From Bradyrhizobium sp. NDS-1 (GTDB lineage Bacteria; Pseudomonadota; Alphaproteobacteria; Rhizobiales; Xanthobacteraceae), in contig NZ_CP136628.1 in NCBI RefSeq assembly GCF_032918005.1, forward strand, positions 6,619,501 to 6,683,500: a DNA stretch of 64,000 bases, in the 5' to 3' direction. The translations under genes and the position numbers were made by a program. Below the pieces are notes generated by a model. The model saw only the letters and a program-made list of their open reading frames with translations, searched no databases and was not told the DNA's origin. Below, piece by piece: positions 28,247 to 36,055 of the stretch. How positions within the stretch are numbered: the first letter of the stretch is position 1; every line of letters starts with the position of its first letter.

Positions 28247-29197
28247 TCAGGCTGCCGGGTTGCGCCAGACGATGTCGCGAATCGCGATCGGCTTTGGGAT
28301 CAGGCCGAGCTTGTAGAAGCGGTCGGCGACGCCCTGCTGGGTTGCGACGATCTCGTCGGTGACGGGACCGACCACGAAGTTGGCGCGGTTGGCGGCGACG
28401 GTCTGGATGTCCAGCGGGACGCCGGTGATCGCAGCGAGCGATCTGGCGACCTCGTCGCGGTGCTGTTCAGCCCAACTGCCCGCGGCGGTCGTCACGTCGA
28501 CGATCTGCCGCAGGATCGTTCCATGGTTCTTCGCGAAATCGCGATTGGCGATGTAGAAGGAATTCGTCTTGGTGACCTCGCGCGCATTGATCAGGATGCG
28601 GCCGTTCTGCCTGGTCTCGCCGATCGCGAAGTACGGATCCCAGATCGCCCAGGCTTCGATGCTGCCATTGGCAAAGGCCGGGCCCGCATCCGGCGGCGTC
28701 AGATAGACCGGCGTGATGTCGGCATAGGTGAGACCGGCCTTCTCCAGCGTCTGCACCACGACGTTGTGGGCGCTGGAGCCCTTGGTGAAGCCGACGCGCT
28801 TGCCCTTGAGGCCGGCGATGTCGCGGATCGCCGAGTCCTTCGGCACCAGGATGCCCTGCCCGTTGGTGATGGGCTGGCCCGCGGCATAGACGATCGCAGC
28901 CCCGGCGGCTTGCGCGAACACCGGCGGAGAGTCGCCGACCGCGCCGAAATCCACGCTGCCGACATTCATCGCTTCCATCATCGGCGGGCCCGAGGAGAAC
29001 TCGATCCATTTCACGTCGACGCCCAAGGCAGTGAAATGTTTTTCCAAGCTCGCCTGCTGGCGCGCGATCACCAGCACGCCGGTCTTCTGATAGCCGATAC
29101 GAATTTCCTTCACAGTGCCTTGCGCGATTGCAGGCGCGGCGATCGCTGCGGCAGCCGCAGTTCCGATCGATAGTTTGAGAAAGTCACGACGCTGCAT
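28247..29197 (-). CDS. ssuA: Aliphatic sulfonate-binding protein (first copy)
   Basis: 316 residues, first gene of the ssu operon. N-terminal twin-arginine-like signal (MQRRDFLKLSIGTAAAAA), whereas the downstream paralogue has a plain Sec signal, so the two may use different export routes. Shares segments such as RIGYQKTGVLVIARQQASLE, WIEFSSGPPMMEAMNVGSVD and AWAIWDPYFA. Probably offers a different sulfonate specificity to the same SsuBC. Confidence 0.92.
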   Translation of the reverse strand: MQRRDFLKLSIGTAAAAAIAAPAIAQGTVKEIRIGYQKTGVLVIARQQASLEKHFTALGVDVKWIEFSSGPPMMEAMNVGSVDFGAVGDSPPVFAQAAGAAIVYAAGQPITNGQGILVPKDSAIRDIAGLKGKRVGFTKGSSAHNVVVQTLEKAGLTYADITPVYLTPPDAGPAFANGSIEAWAIWDPYFAIGETRQNGRILINAREVTKTNSFYIANRDFAKNHGTILRQIVDVTTAAGSWAEQHRDEVARSLAAITGVPLDIQTVAANRANFVVGPVTDEIVATQQGVADRFYKLGLIPKPIAIRDIVWRNPAA

Positions 29198-29574
29198 TCC
29201 ACACTCCCGGCCACGTGCGGCCGTTGTTCATCTTCGTGTGGAGGATGATGGTGCGGGTTGTTGGAGGTGTCGAGACGTCCGGAAAAATAGCGATGCGCGC
29301 ACTGCGTGCGCGGCCGTGCGCATGATTAATCTTTCAAGCGCGCGCGATGGTGCAGAGAGATTCTTTTCGCACGCGAATGTGAGCGCACGGTTCCGGTTCG
29401 TGATCGCGAAGCACCGAACTGCGAAATGTCGAAAACAACCCCATGCACAGTAGCCGGCGGCAAGGAGATCAATGACTTACGCCTGAAGCGATCTGGTCTG
29501 GCAAAACCTTTGCTCCGTCGGGCAAAACAGGCGCATGATGAAATGATCAGCATGGCGCGCGCACGTCTGCGGGC
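29198..29574. other. Intergenic region upstream of the ssu operon
   Basis: 377 bases, no gene supported. A dyad GCGCAC-TGC-GTGCGC is at 29297-29311, 100 bases before the first ssu gene, and could be an operator. AT-richer DNA follows at about 29320. The frame 29326-29553 on the minus strand has no protein-like character. Confidence 0.4.
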
Positions 29575-30741
29575 TCAGTGCCCCCATCTCACCGGCAGAT
29601 TCTGCAGGCCGCGAAAGGCCCAGCCGCCGATCCGCACCGGCTCATCATCGGCGATCTCCAGCTTCTTCGCCCGCGCAAACACGGTCGGTAGCGCGACATC
29701 GGCGATCATGGCGCGGGACGCCCAGGCGCCGGCGCAAAAATGCGGGCCGGCGCCGAACGCGACGCTCTTGGTCAGGTCGCGGCGCACGTCGAACTGATCG
29801 GCGCGGTCGAAATGCTTTTCGTCCCGATTGGCGGAGCCGAACATCAGGAACACGCGCTCATCAAGCTCGAATGCGACGTCGCGAATGCTCCAGGGCTTTG
29901 CAATACGGCGCGGCGACATGCCGATCGGCGAGATCCAGCGGGCATATTCCTCGAACGCCTGCAACCAGGTCACCTCTCCCCTGCGCACGAGGTCGAGCTG
30001 CTCGGGATGGGTCAGCAGCGCCCATACCGTGCCGGCGATCGCCTTGCGCGGTTCGTTCTGGCCGCCGGAGATCGCAAGTTTTACATTTGCGCGCACGCTC
30101 TCCATCGGCATGCCGGAGGCGAGAAGGACGCCGAGGATGCTCTGGTCGGGATGCTTGTGCATCACCGGCAGGATGTCGTCGATCGCAGCGTCGATTCCCG
30201 ACGTCGCGGCATGGCAGCGCGCCTCGACGGCGGGATCGCCGGCGTAATTGGCGATGCCCTCGATCATGCCTTGCGACCACGCGTCCATGTCCTCATAGCG
30301 GATGTTGGTGAGTCCGGTGATCGACTTCAGGCATTCGCCGGAGAACGGCAGCGCGAAGTCGCGCATGAAATCAGTCCGGCCCGGCTCGATCGCGTCGATG
30401 ATGCGATCCGCATGCGCCTGGAATTGCGCGGTCCAATGCGCCTTCACCGTCCTCGGCGACACCGTCGGGAACATCGCGCGGCGCTCGACCTGGTGCGCCT
30501 CGCCGTCCTTGCGCATCATGTTGTGGCCCATCAGCCGGTTCATCAGGCCGGCGGGCTGGTGCGAGGAGAACACGTCGATCTGCTTCTCGGAGATCGAGAT
30601 GTCGTCGCGGCTCGTCAGCAGCGTCGAGCCGAGCTGCGGCACGAAGGCGATCGGCGCGTCCTTCCGCATCTTCGCAAGCATCGGATAAGGGTCGGCCCAG
30701 AACGCGGCCGGGTCGATGTCGATGCGCGGCGCGGTGCTCAA
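29575..30741 (-). CDS. Cytochrome P450
   Basis: 388 residues, soluble bacterial P450. Heme-ligand loop FGAGPHFCAGAWASR with Cys336; ExxR at E265-R268 (EEYAR). The I-helix reads AISGGQNEPRKA (224-234) instead of the usual A-G-x-D/E-T, so the acid-alcohol pair is replaced by N-E-P. No electron-transfer gene (ferredoxin or reductase) is next to it. Substrate unknown. Two palindromes upstream (30803-30822, 30944-30962) may be operators. Confidence 0.9.
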   Translation of the reverse strand: MSTAPRIDIDPAAFWADPYPMLAKMRKDAPIAFVPQLGSTLLTSRDDISISEKQIDVFSSHQPAGLMNRLMGHNMMRKDGEAHQVERRAMFPTVSPRTVKAHWTAQFQAHADRIIDAIEPGRTDFMRDFALPFSGECLKSITGLTNIRYEDMDAWSQGMIEGIANYAGDPAVEARCHAATSGIDAAIDDILPVMHKHPDQSILGVLLASGMPMESVRANVKLAISGGQNEPRKAIAGTVWALLTHPEQLDLVRRGEVTWLQAFEEYARWISPIGMSPRRIAKPWSIRDVAFELDERVFLMFGSANRDEKHFDRADQFDVRRDLTKSVAFGAGPHFCAGAWASRAMIADVALPTVFARAKKLEIADDEPVRIGGWAFRGLQNLPVRWGH

Positions 30742-30802
30742 GACGGTCTTCCCTTGGTTCCCGAGATGTCAGGACAGACTAGCTGGCCACGCGGCCGCCG
30801 TC

Positions 30803-30822
30803 TGTCCCCCACGATAGGGACA
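30803..30822. promoter_or_regulatory. Possible operator upstream of the P450 gene (proximal)
   Basis: TGTCCCCCACGATAGGGACA: TGTCCC-N8-GGGACA inverted repeat, 62 bases before the P450 start. A related copy lies 140 bases away at 30944-30962. Confidence 0.45.
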
Positions 30823-30943
30823 GGCCATATTTTGAAGCGCGTGTTCAGAAGCCGGGTGCGCGGGGACATCGCGCGGGCATGGCATGGATGCCGGCGAACC
30901 CACTTGTGTCAAGAAGATCGGTCGGTCATTCGTCGCCGGCGTC

Positions 30944-30962
30944 TGTCCCTAGCGATAGAGAC
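30944..30962. promoter_or_regulatory. Possible operator upstream of the P450 gene (distal)
   Basis: TGTCCCTAGCGATAGAGAC, imperfect palindrome preceded by GCCGGCGTC, as the proximal copy is preceded by GCCGCCGTC. Same orientation as the proximal copy. Confidence 0.4.
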
Positions 30963-30975
30963 GAACAGAACTGAG

Positions 30976-31842
30976 CTACTGCGCCTCGGCGATCTTCGCT
31001 CCAGACGGCAGCATCTGCGCGTTGGCTGCCAAGGGCCGCTTCGACGGCGGTGCCGGGTCCGGGAATCGGAAAGCGGCGTCGGACGGCGCTCCCTGGGATG
31101 GGCGACGGGCGGCACTTGCCGGAAGCACGATCACTTTCGCGCCGACCTTCACCCTCTCGTAGAGGTCCACGACGTCGTCATTGGTCAGCCGGATACAGCC
31201 GGACGACACGCGCTTGCCGATCGTATCGGGCTTGTTGGTGCCGTGAATTCGATATTCGGTCTCGCCCAGATACATCGCCCGCGCGCCGAGCGGATTGCCG
31301 GGACCGCCAGCCATGAACCGCGGCAGATAAGGCTGACGCGAGACCATCTCCACAGGCGGATGCCAATCCGGCCATTCTGCCTTGCGGGCTACGGTCTGCT
31401 CACCGGACCATGTGAAACCTTCGCGGCCGACACCGATGCCGTAGCGCATCGCCTGCCTGTCGTTCAGGACGAGATAAAGGAATGTGTTCCCGGTATCGAT
31501 GATCACCGTGCCCGGCACCTGCCGGCTGGCGTAGTCAACCACCTGCCGGACCAATGCTCCGGGACCATCGGCGTCGGCTTTGGGCGGTTCGACCAGAGGC
31601 GCCGGGGCGGGGATCGGAGCCGGAGTTGGCGCCGATGCATGAACGGGAGGCGCCACGTAAACTGCGCTGGACGATGCCCGGGCTTCCTGCGCGGGCGGCT
31701 TCCGCACCGGTTGCACGCTCGCCGGGCGAGACAGCAAGCCATATCCCAATGCGGCGACGGCCAGAGAGCCAATTGCAACCCTCGCGGCCATCGGGATTGC
31801 GATCGTCTCTGCCTTCTTGCCGCGCTTGGCCCGCTTGCTCAT
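30976..31842 (-). CDS. L,D-transpeptidase (YkuD domain)
   Basis: 288 residues. ATG 31842 gives MSKRAKRGKK then one membrane segment (about 15-37), so it is a bitopic inner-membrane protein with the enzyme in the periplasm; a Pro/Ala-rich linker spans 50-90. The YkuD catalytic segment is H200-GTN and SSGC216IRL. Such enzymes make 3-3 peptidoglycan cross-links or attach proteins to peptidoglycan. The upstream 14 codons of the longer frame are ignored since GGGA precedes 31842. Single gene. Confidence 0.9.
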   Translation of the reverse strand: MSKRAKRGKKAETIAIPMAARVAIGSLAVAALGYGLLSRPASVQPVRKPPAQEARASSSAVYVAPPVHASAPTPAPIPAPAPLVEPPKADADGPGALVRQVVDYASRQVPGTVIIDTGNTFLYLVLNDRQAMRYGIGVGREGFTWSGEQTVARKAEWPDWHPPVEMVSRQPYLPRFMAGGPGNPLGARAMYLGETEYRIHGTNKPDTIGKRVSSGCIRLTNDDVVDLYERVKVGAKVIVLPASAARRPSQGAPSDAAFRFPDPAPPSKRPLAANAQMLPSGAKIAEAQ

Positions 31843-32066
31843 GTCTTTTCCCAGGTCACCATGCCCAAGAGAGGTAACCAGCAAGTTTTAAGAAACTTCG
31901 AAGCGATTGCGCCCGGGGCGGAACCGGCAGCGATGGTTAATACCGGACTTCGGCTCGGCAGTTTAGAATAGCGCCTGCTCGTCAGGTCACGACGTAGACG
32001 GCGAACTCCTCATCGCGAAAAGCCGAGGTCCGTATCGCCCGGCGGAACGGACACGCTCCGCTCGTT

Positions 32067-32094
32067 CGTTAATGGCGGCTTCGGGCCATTAACG
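32067..32094 (-). terminator. Perfect hairpin at the end of the 68-residue gene
   Basis: CGTTAATGGC/GCCATTAACG, 10-bp arms around an 8-base loop. It covers the last codons and stop of the small gene 32069-32275. No T-run follows, so it may protect the mRNA end rather than terminate. Confidence 0.45.
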
Positions 32095-32275
32095 GACCTG
32101 CTCCCGGCGTGACGACATCGAGCCGATTCTGCCAATGGGGCAACCAGAGCTCTTCGACGAGCGGTCTGCCCCACGCGTCCTCCTTGATCGACGGTTCGAA
32201 AAGCAGCGTCAACCGGCGCTCCCGCGGCCAATCGACACGCCATTGGTCTTCCGAAAGGATTTCGACGTCCTTCAA
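32069..32275 (-). CDS. 68-residue hypothetical protein downstream of LuxR regulator
   Basis: Starts at TTG 32275 with GAAGGTG about nine bases upstream, overlapping the stop of the LuxR-type gene 12 bases away, so the two are probably coupled. Charged and tryptophan-rich (MKDVEILSEDQWRVDWPRER; WGRPLVEELWLPHWQNRLDV). No family recognised. The rare TTG start suggests low expression. Alternative: a chance open frame. Confidence 0.5.
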   Translation of the reverse strand: MKDVEILSEDQWRVDWPRERRLTLLFEPSIKEDAWGRPLVEELWLPHWQNRLDVVTPGAGPLMARSRH

Positions 32276-32287
32276 GCGGCGACACCT

Positions 32288-33079
32288 TCAGTTCAGGCCG
32301 CGAGGCCCCGCTAGCAGACCCAGCACGATCGCGAACAATTCGTTCTGCGATGAGATGCCGAGACGCTCATAGGCACGCTTGCGGTAGGTCAGGGTCGAAT
32401 GCAGGCTGATGCCGAGTGCTTGCGAGATCGCCTCGGAGCTGAAGCCGAGCAAGATGCGGCGGCAGACCTCCTGCTCGCGCGGCGTCAGCGCGGAGAGTGG
32501 CGCGCGCCCCGCGAACAGTGCGGCGAGGTTCTGGTCGGGCGTCGCGGTCGAATCCTGCTGGAAATGACGTGCGACACTGGCACCGATCGCGGGCGCGATC
32601 GTTTGAAGCCGCGCACGCTCGGCGTCGCTGAAGCGGCCTTGCGCGGCGATGCGGTAGAAATTGACGTAGAAGCAGGTGCCGCCAGTCCAGATCGCGGTCG
32701 CGCATTTGTCGACGATGCCGGAATCGTGGAAGAAAAGCTTGCGGTAGCGCGCGCTATACATGCGCGGCGCGAAGGCCGGTAGCATGATGGGCGCATCGCC
32801 GTCGCTTTCGAGCAGGGCGTCCCGGTTGGGATCGATCGCGTGGAACTGGCCGGCATAGGCCGCGCCGAGATCTCCGCCGATCGGAATGTTGCCGGCATCG
32901 AGCAGGCAGCTTGCCGCACCCGCGCGGCTCAGGGCGAACACCATGCAGTGGCCGACGCCGGCCTGCCGCCGCAAGGTGTCGATCAGGACATTTGGAAAAT
33001 CGGAGCGGCCGATGGCGAGCACGGCGGGCGTGACGTCGCCAGCCGCCAGGCTCGGGCCTGTTCCGTGGGGCCGCATCAT
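32288..33079 (-). CDS. LuxR-family helix-turn-helix regulator
   Basis: 263 residues. C-terminal LuxR/GerE domain (LSALTPREQEVCRRILLGFS, SEAISQALGISLHSTLTYRKRAYERLGISSQNELF) at about 190-250. The N-terminal 170 residues resemble no ligand-binding domain I can name, so it is not an obvious autoinducer sensor. Two ATGs compete: 33079 is only two bases after GGAGG, 33076 has better spacing and may be the true start. The small gene 32069-32275 follows. Confidence 0.85.
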   Translation of the reverse strand: MMRPHGTGPSLAAGDVTPAVLAIGRSDFPNVLIDTLRRQAGVGHCMVFALSRAGAASCLLDAGNIPIGGDLGAAYAGQFHAIDPNRDALLESDGDAPIMLPAFAPRMYSARYRKLFFHDSGIVDKCATAIWTGGTCFYVNFYRIAAQGRFSDAERARLQTIAPAIGASVARHFQQDSTATPDQNLAALFAGRAPLSALTPREQEVCRRILLGFSSEAISQALGISLHSTLTYRKRAYERLGISSQNELFAIVLGLLAGPRGLN

Positions 33080-33227
33080 TTCCTCCGTCAGACGCCCTTT
33101 TGCCGGAGGATAGCAGCAAGGGGATTTCACCGGAAGGAGGGAGCGGCAGCGCCGTTGAGCCTCCAGGGGTCCGGTCCGGCGCCCCAACGCCTTCTCGCCG
33201 GCCGCCTCACAAGGCCGCCCTGTGCAC

Positions 33228-33758
33228 TCAATGGTGGTGGCGCATCTTGTGGCCATTGTGCCCGCCATAGCCGCGGAGCTCGGCGTATCTTCGCATCTGG
33301 TCCGGGCTGAGAAGGTCGGCGGTCGCCAAATGATATTTAAGGTGCGCTTCCCGCAGATCGCCCTGCGTGGCGGCAATTGCCGCGGTCGATGCTTTGAGGC
33401 TGGCCGGCGTGACGGTGCGGCTTGCGAACAGCCGGTCCAGCTCGGCCTCCTGCGCAATCAGCCGCGCCCCCAGAGGCTGCGCTTCCGCCTTCATGGAGTC
33501 GAACATTGCCTTGACGCGATCGCGCTGGCCCGCGTTGAGCTCCAGCTTGTCGGCCAATTCGAGAACGTGAGACGGACCCGGGTAACCGTTCAGCTCAGCC
33601 GCGAGCGCCAAACCCATGCCGCGCCCGGCATCGAGGTCCGAGACCTGCTGTTCGGACAGCGCCTTGATCTGGCGTGCCTGCATCCCGGCGTAAGGGGTCT
33701 GGGCGAAGACGGAAGCCGACGCCAGCAAGAGCGCGCCGGTCAAGAAAAGTCGCCGCAT
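33228..33758 (-). CDS. Periplasmic Spy/CpxP-like protein with histidine-rich tail
   Basis: 176 residues. Signal peptide MRRLFLTGALLLASASVFA (cleavage before QTP). The mature protein is all helical with a heavy-metal-resistor/Spy-like layout (LELNAGQRDRVKAMFDSMKAEAQPL; AATQGDLREAHLKYHLATADLLSPDQMRRYAELRG) and ends GGHNGHKMRHHH, a likely metal-binding tail. GGGAGGA precedes the ATG. Known members are ATP-independent chaperones or metal-stress sensors; which applies is not clear. Confidence 0.8.
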   Translation of the reverse strand: MRRLFLTGALLLASASVFAQTPYAGMQARQIKALSEQQVSDLDAGRGMGLALAAELNGYPGPSHVLELADKLELNAGQRDRVKAMFDSMKAEAQPLGARLIAQEAELDRLFASRTVTPASLKASTAAIAATQGDLREAHLKYHLATADLLSPDQMRRYAELRGYGGHNGHKMRHHH

Positions 33759-34044
33759 GGGTCCTCCCGCTCATATCGCTGCAAGATCTTGACGGGGAGC
33801 TTAGCCGCCACGGGACGAAGGCGGCAATCACGTTCTGGGGAATTCGGCGGCTCCGTCGCCGGGGCCGCTGAAGACGGAAACAGTCATGGCGCCGCGATGC
33901 CGACTGGACGCCGGAAGACGCAGCATTGCGTTGGTTTGCCCGTCGAACCAGACTCGCGAACGAGCCTTGCGTTGGATTAAATGGACGTGCCGCGTCGCTG
34001 AACCGACGCGCGTCGGCTCGCGGCAAGAGGTATGTGCGCGCGCC

Positions 34045-35238
34045 CTACCCCGCCCGCGCCACGTTGATCGCGAGCTTGCCGTAGCGATCCGTGAAGGCCT
34101 CGGTGTCGATCTCCTCCAGCTCGATCTCGCCGTTCATGACGCCCTGCTTCCAGGCTGCCTGCGCCGGATCGTTCTGGAACTCCGGCATCACCTCGCGGCC
34201 GAACAGCTCGAGCGATTCACAGATGTGCTCGTGGCTGTTCTTGCCGGCCTGGTTGAGCAGGATGACCTGGTCGATATGCGAGGACTGGAAGCGCTTCAGC
34301 TTCTTTCGGATCGTCTCGGGCGAGCCGATCAGACCGCCGCGCAAGGCCGCCTCCTGCGCCTCGGGGTTGTCGCGCTTCCACTTGTTGTACTCGTCCCACA
34401 TGTTGACGGTGTAGGGCGCGGGCCGCTGGCGGTTCTGCGAGGCGCCGTAGAAGCGCAGCGCAAACTGGAAGAAGGTGGCGCCGTCGGCGCGCGCACGCGC
34501 CTCCTCGTCGGTCTTGGCGCACATGAAGAACGAGACCAGCGCCATGTTCGGGTTGATCTCGTAATCGGCGAGCTTGTGCAGCCGCTTGGTCATGGCGTTG
34601 TAGTAGGCGTGCACCCAGGCATGGGCAGCATCGGCGCTGACGAACTGGAAGCCGAGCGCGCCAAAACCGTGACGGCCGGCGCGCTCGATGGTCGGCAGTT
34701 GCGAGCAGGCCATCCACAGCGGCGGATGCGGCTTCTGCACCGGCTTCGGCACCACATTGCGCAAGGGAATGTCGAAATACTTGCCGTGATGCTCGCTGCC
34801 GGCATCCCTGAACATCGGGAAGATCGCGGCCACGGCCTCCTCGAACACCTCCTTCTTGGTCTCCATGTCGCGGCCGAACGGGGTGAGCTCGGTGATGGAC
34901 GCGCTCTCGCCCATGCCGAACTCGCAGCGGCCGTTGCTGAGCAGATCGAGCACCGCGACACGCTCGGCGACGCGCGCGGGATGATTGGTGGTGAGCTGCA
35001 GGATGCCGTGGCCGAGCCGGATGTTTTTCGTGCGCTGACTTGCCGCGGCGAGGAAGGATTCCGGCGAGGGCGAGTGCGAATACTCCTCGAGGAAGTGGTG
35101 CTCGACCACCCAGGCGTGGTCGTAGCCAAGCTTGTCGGCGAGTTCCATCTGCGAGAGCGCGTTCTGGTAGAGGGCGAGCTCGTCGCCGGCCACCCAGGGC
35201 CGCGGCAGTTGCAGCTCGTAGAAGATGCCGAATTTCAT
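34045..35238 (-). CDS. LLM class flavin-dependent oxidoreductase
   Basis: 397 residues, luciferase-like (TIM barrel) monooxygenase using F420 or FMN. MKFGIFYELQLPRPW is the usual start; GGGAGAG precedes ATG 35238. Segments include YDHAWVVEHHFLEEYSHSP, IRLGHGILQLTTNHPARVAE, GRCEFGMGESASITELTPFG and GLIGSPETIRKKLKRF. Divergent from the nap operon with a 262-base gap. Substrate unknown. Confidence 0.88.
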   Translation of the reverse strand: MKFGIFYELQLPRPWVAGDELALYQNALSQMELADKLGYDHAWVVEHHFLEEYSHSPSPESFLAAASQRTKNIRLGHGILQLTTNHPARVAERVAVLDLLSNGRCEFGMGESASITELTPFGRDMETKKEVFEEAVAAIFPMFRDAGSEHHGKYFDIPLRNVVPKPVQKPHPPLWMACSQLPTIERAGRHGFGALGFQFVSADAAHAWVHAYYNAMTKRLHKLADYEINPNMALVSFFMCAKTDEEARARADGATFFQFALRFYGASQNRQRPAPYTVNMWDEYNKWKRDNPEAQEAALRGGLIGSPETIRKKLKRFQSSHIDQVILLNQAGKNSHEHICESLELFGREVMPEFQNDPAQAAWKQGVMNGEIELEEIDTEAFTDRYGKLAINVARAG

Positions 35239-35398
35239 GGCGTCGCTCTCCCGCATTCTTGTTGTTGACGTCATCTTAATGCGCGAGGCGGCGCTGTCTA
35301 CGAAGTCCCAATTCCGCTCCGCGGACATCGCTCGGGGGGGCGCACGATCACACGACGCTGATGGTGCGGTGTGCAACGCAGCGTTCGCTCTGAGCAGG

Positions 35399-35412
35399 TT
35401 GATCTAGATCAA
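35399..35412 (+). promoter_or_regulatory. FNR/FixK-type box upstream of napE
   Basis: TTGATCTAGATCAA is a perfect TTGAT-N4-ATCAA palindrome, 88 bases ahead of the napE start. In Bradyrhizobium FixK2 binds this type of site under low oxygen, and napEDABC is a known FixK2-dependent operon; a binding test here is lacking. Confidence 0.85.
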
Positions 35413-35500
35413 GGCACCAAGACCTCGTCCACCTAAGGTGCCGGCAAGGCAACGGCCCGGATGCCGTCCCGATTCCCACATCATTTCGAAGAGACCGAAT

Positions 35501-35683
35501 ATGTCGGCCCCTGACGACACGACCGCGCGCGTGCGCCGTAGGCGCATGGAGATTTTCGCTTTCCTGTTTCTGACCGCAGTCGTGATGCCCGTCCTCGCGG
35601 TCGGAACGGTCGGCTCCTACGGGCTCGGCGTCTGGATCTACCAGATGTTCGCCGGCCCTCCCGGCCCGCCCTCCCGCCATTGA
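35501..35683 (+). CDS. napE: Periplasmic nitrate reductase small membrane protein NapE
   Basis: 60 residues. ATG 35501, GAAGAGA upstream. One membrane segment (IFAFLFLTAVVMPVLAVG, about 18-36) followed by the conserved GSYGLGVWIYQM. First gene of napEDABC; the napD start follows 26 bases after. Role of NapE is unknown, but it is typical of alphaproteobacterial nap operons. Confidence 0.88.
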   Translation: MSAPDDTTARVRRRRMEIFAFLFLTAVVMPVLAVGTVGSYGLGVWIYQMFAGPPGPPSRH

Positions 35684-35709
35684 CTCCCCCAGAGCGAAAG
35701 ACAGCCATC

Positions 35710-36039
35710 ATGGCCCAGGTCTCACTCGACAACGCCACACTGAACCGCCGCGCATTGATCACCGGACGGCTGCTCAGCGCCGACCGTATCGTGCCGCCGC
35801 CGGGCGCCGAGATCGCCAGCATCATCGTGCAGGCGCGCCCCGAGCGTCTCGCCGAGCTCGAGGCCGAGATCACCGCGTTGCCCGGCTGCGAGATCCACGG
35901 CCGGGATCCCCGCGGCAAGCTCGTCGTCGTGACCGAAGCGCCCGATGCCGGCAGCCTCGGCACCATGCTCAACACCATCCAGTCGCTGCAACACGTCTAT
36001 TCCGCGGCACTGGTCTTCCACGCCATCGAAACCGCCTGA
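35710..36039 (+). CDS. napD: Nitrate reductase maturation chaperone NapD
   Basis: 109 residues. ATG 35710 is used; a TTG at 35680 overlapping the napE stop is also in frame. The ferredoxin-like NapD fold is shown by [31 protein letters not shown] and [20 protein letters not shown]. NapD binds the Tat signal of NapA and controls its export after cofactor insertion. Cytoplasmic. Confidence 0.92.
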   Translation: MAQVSLDNATLNRRALITGRLLSADRIVPPPGAEIASIIVQARPERLAELEAEITALPGCEIHGRDPRGKLVVVTEAPDAGSLGTMLNTIQSLQHVYSAALVFHAIETA

Positions 36040-36055
36040 GTCAGGAAGAGCCATC

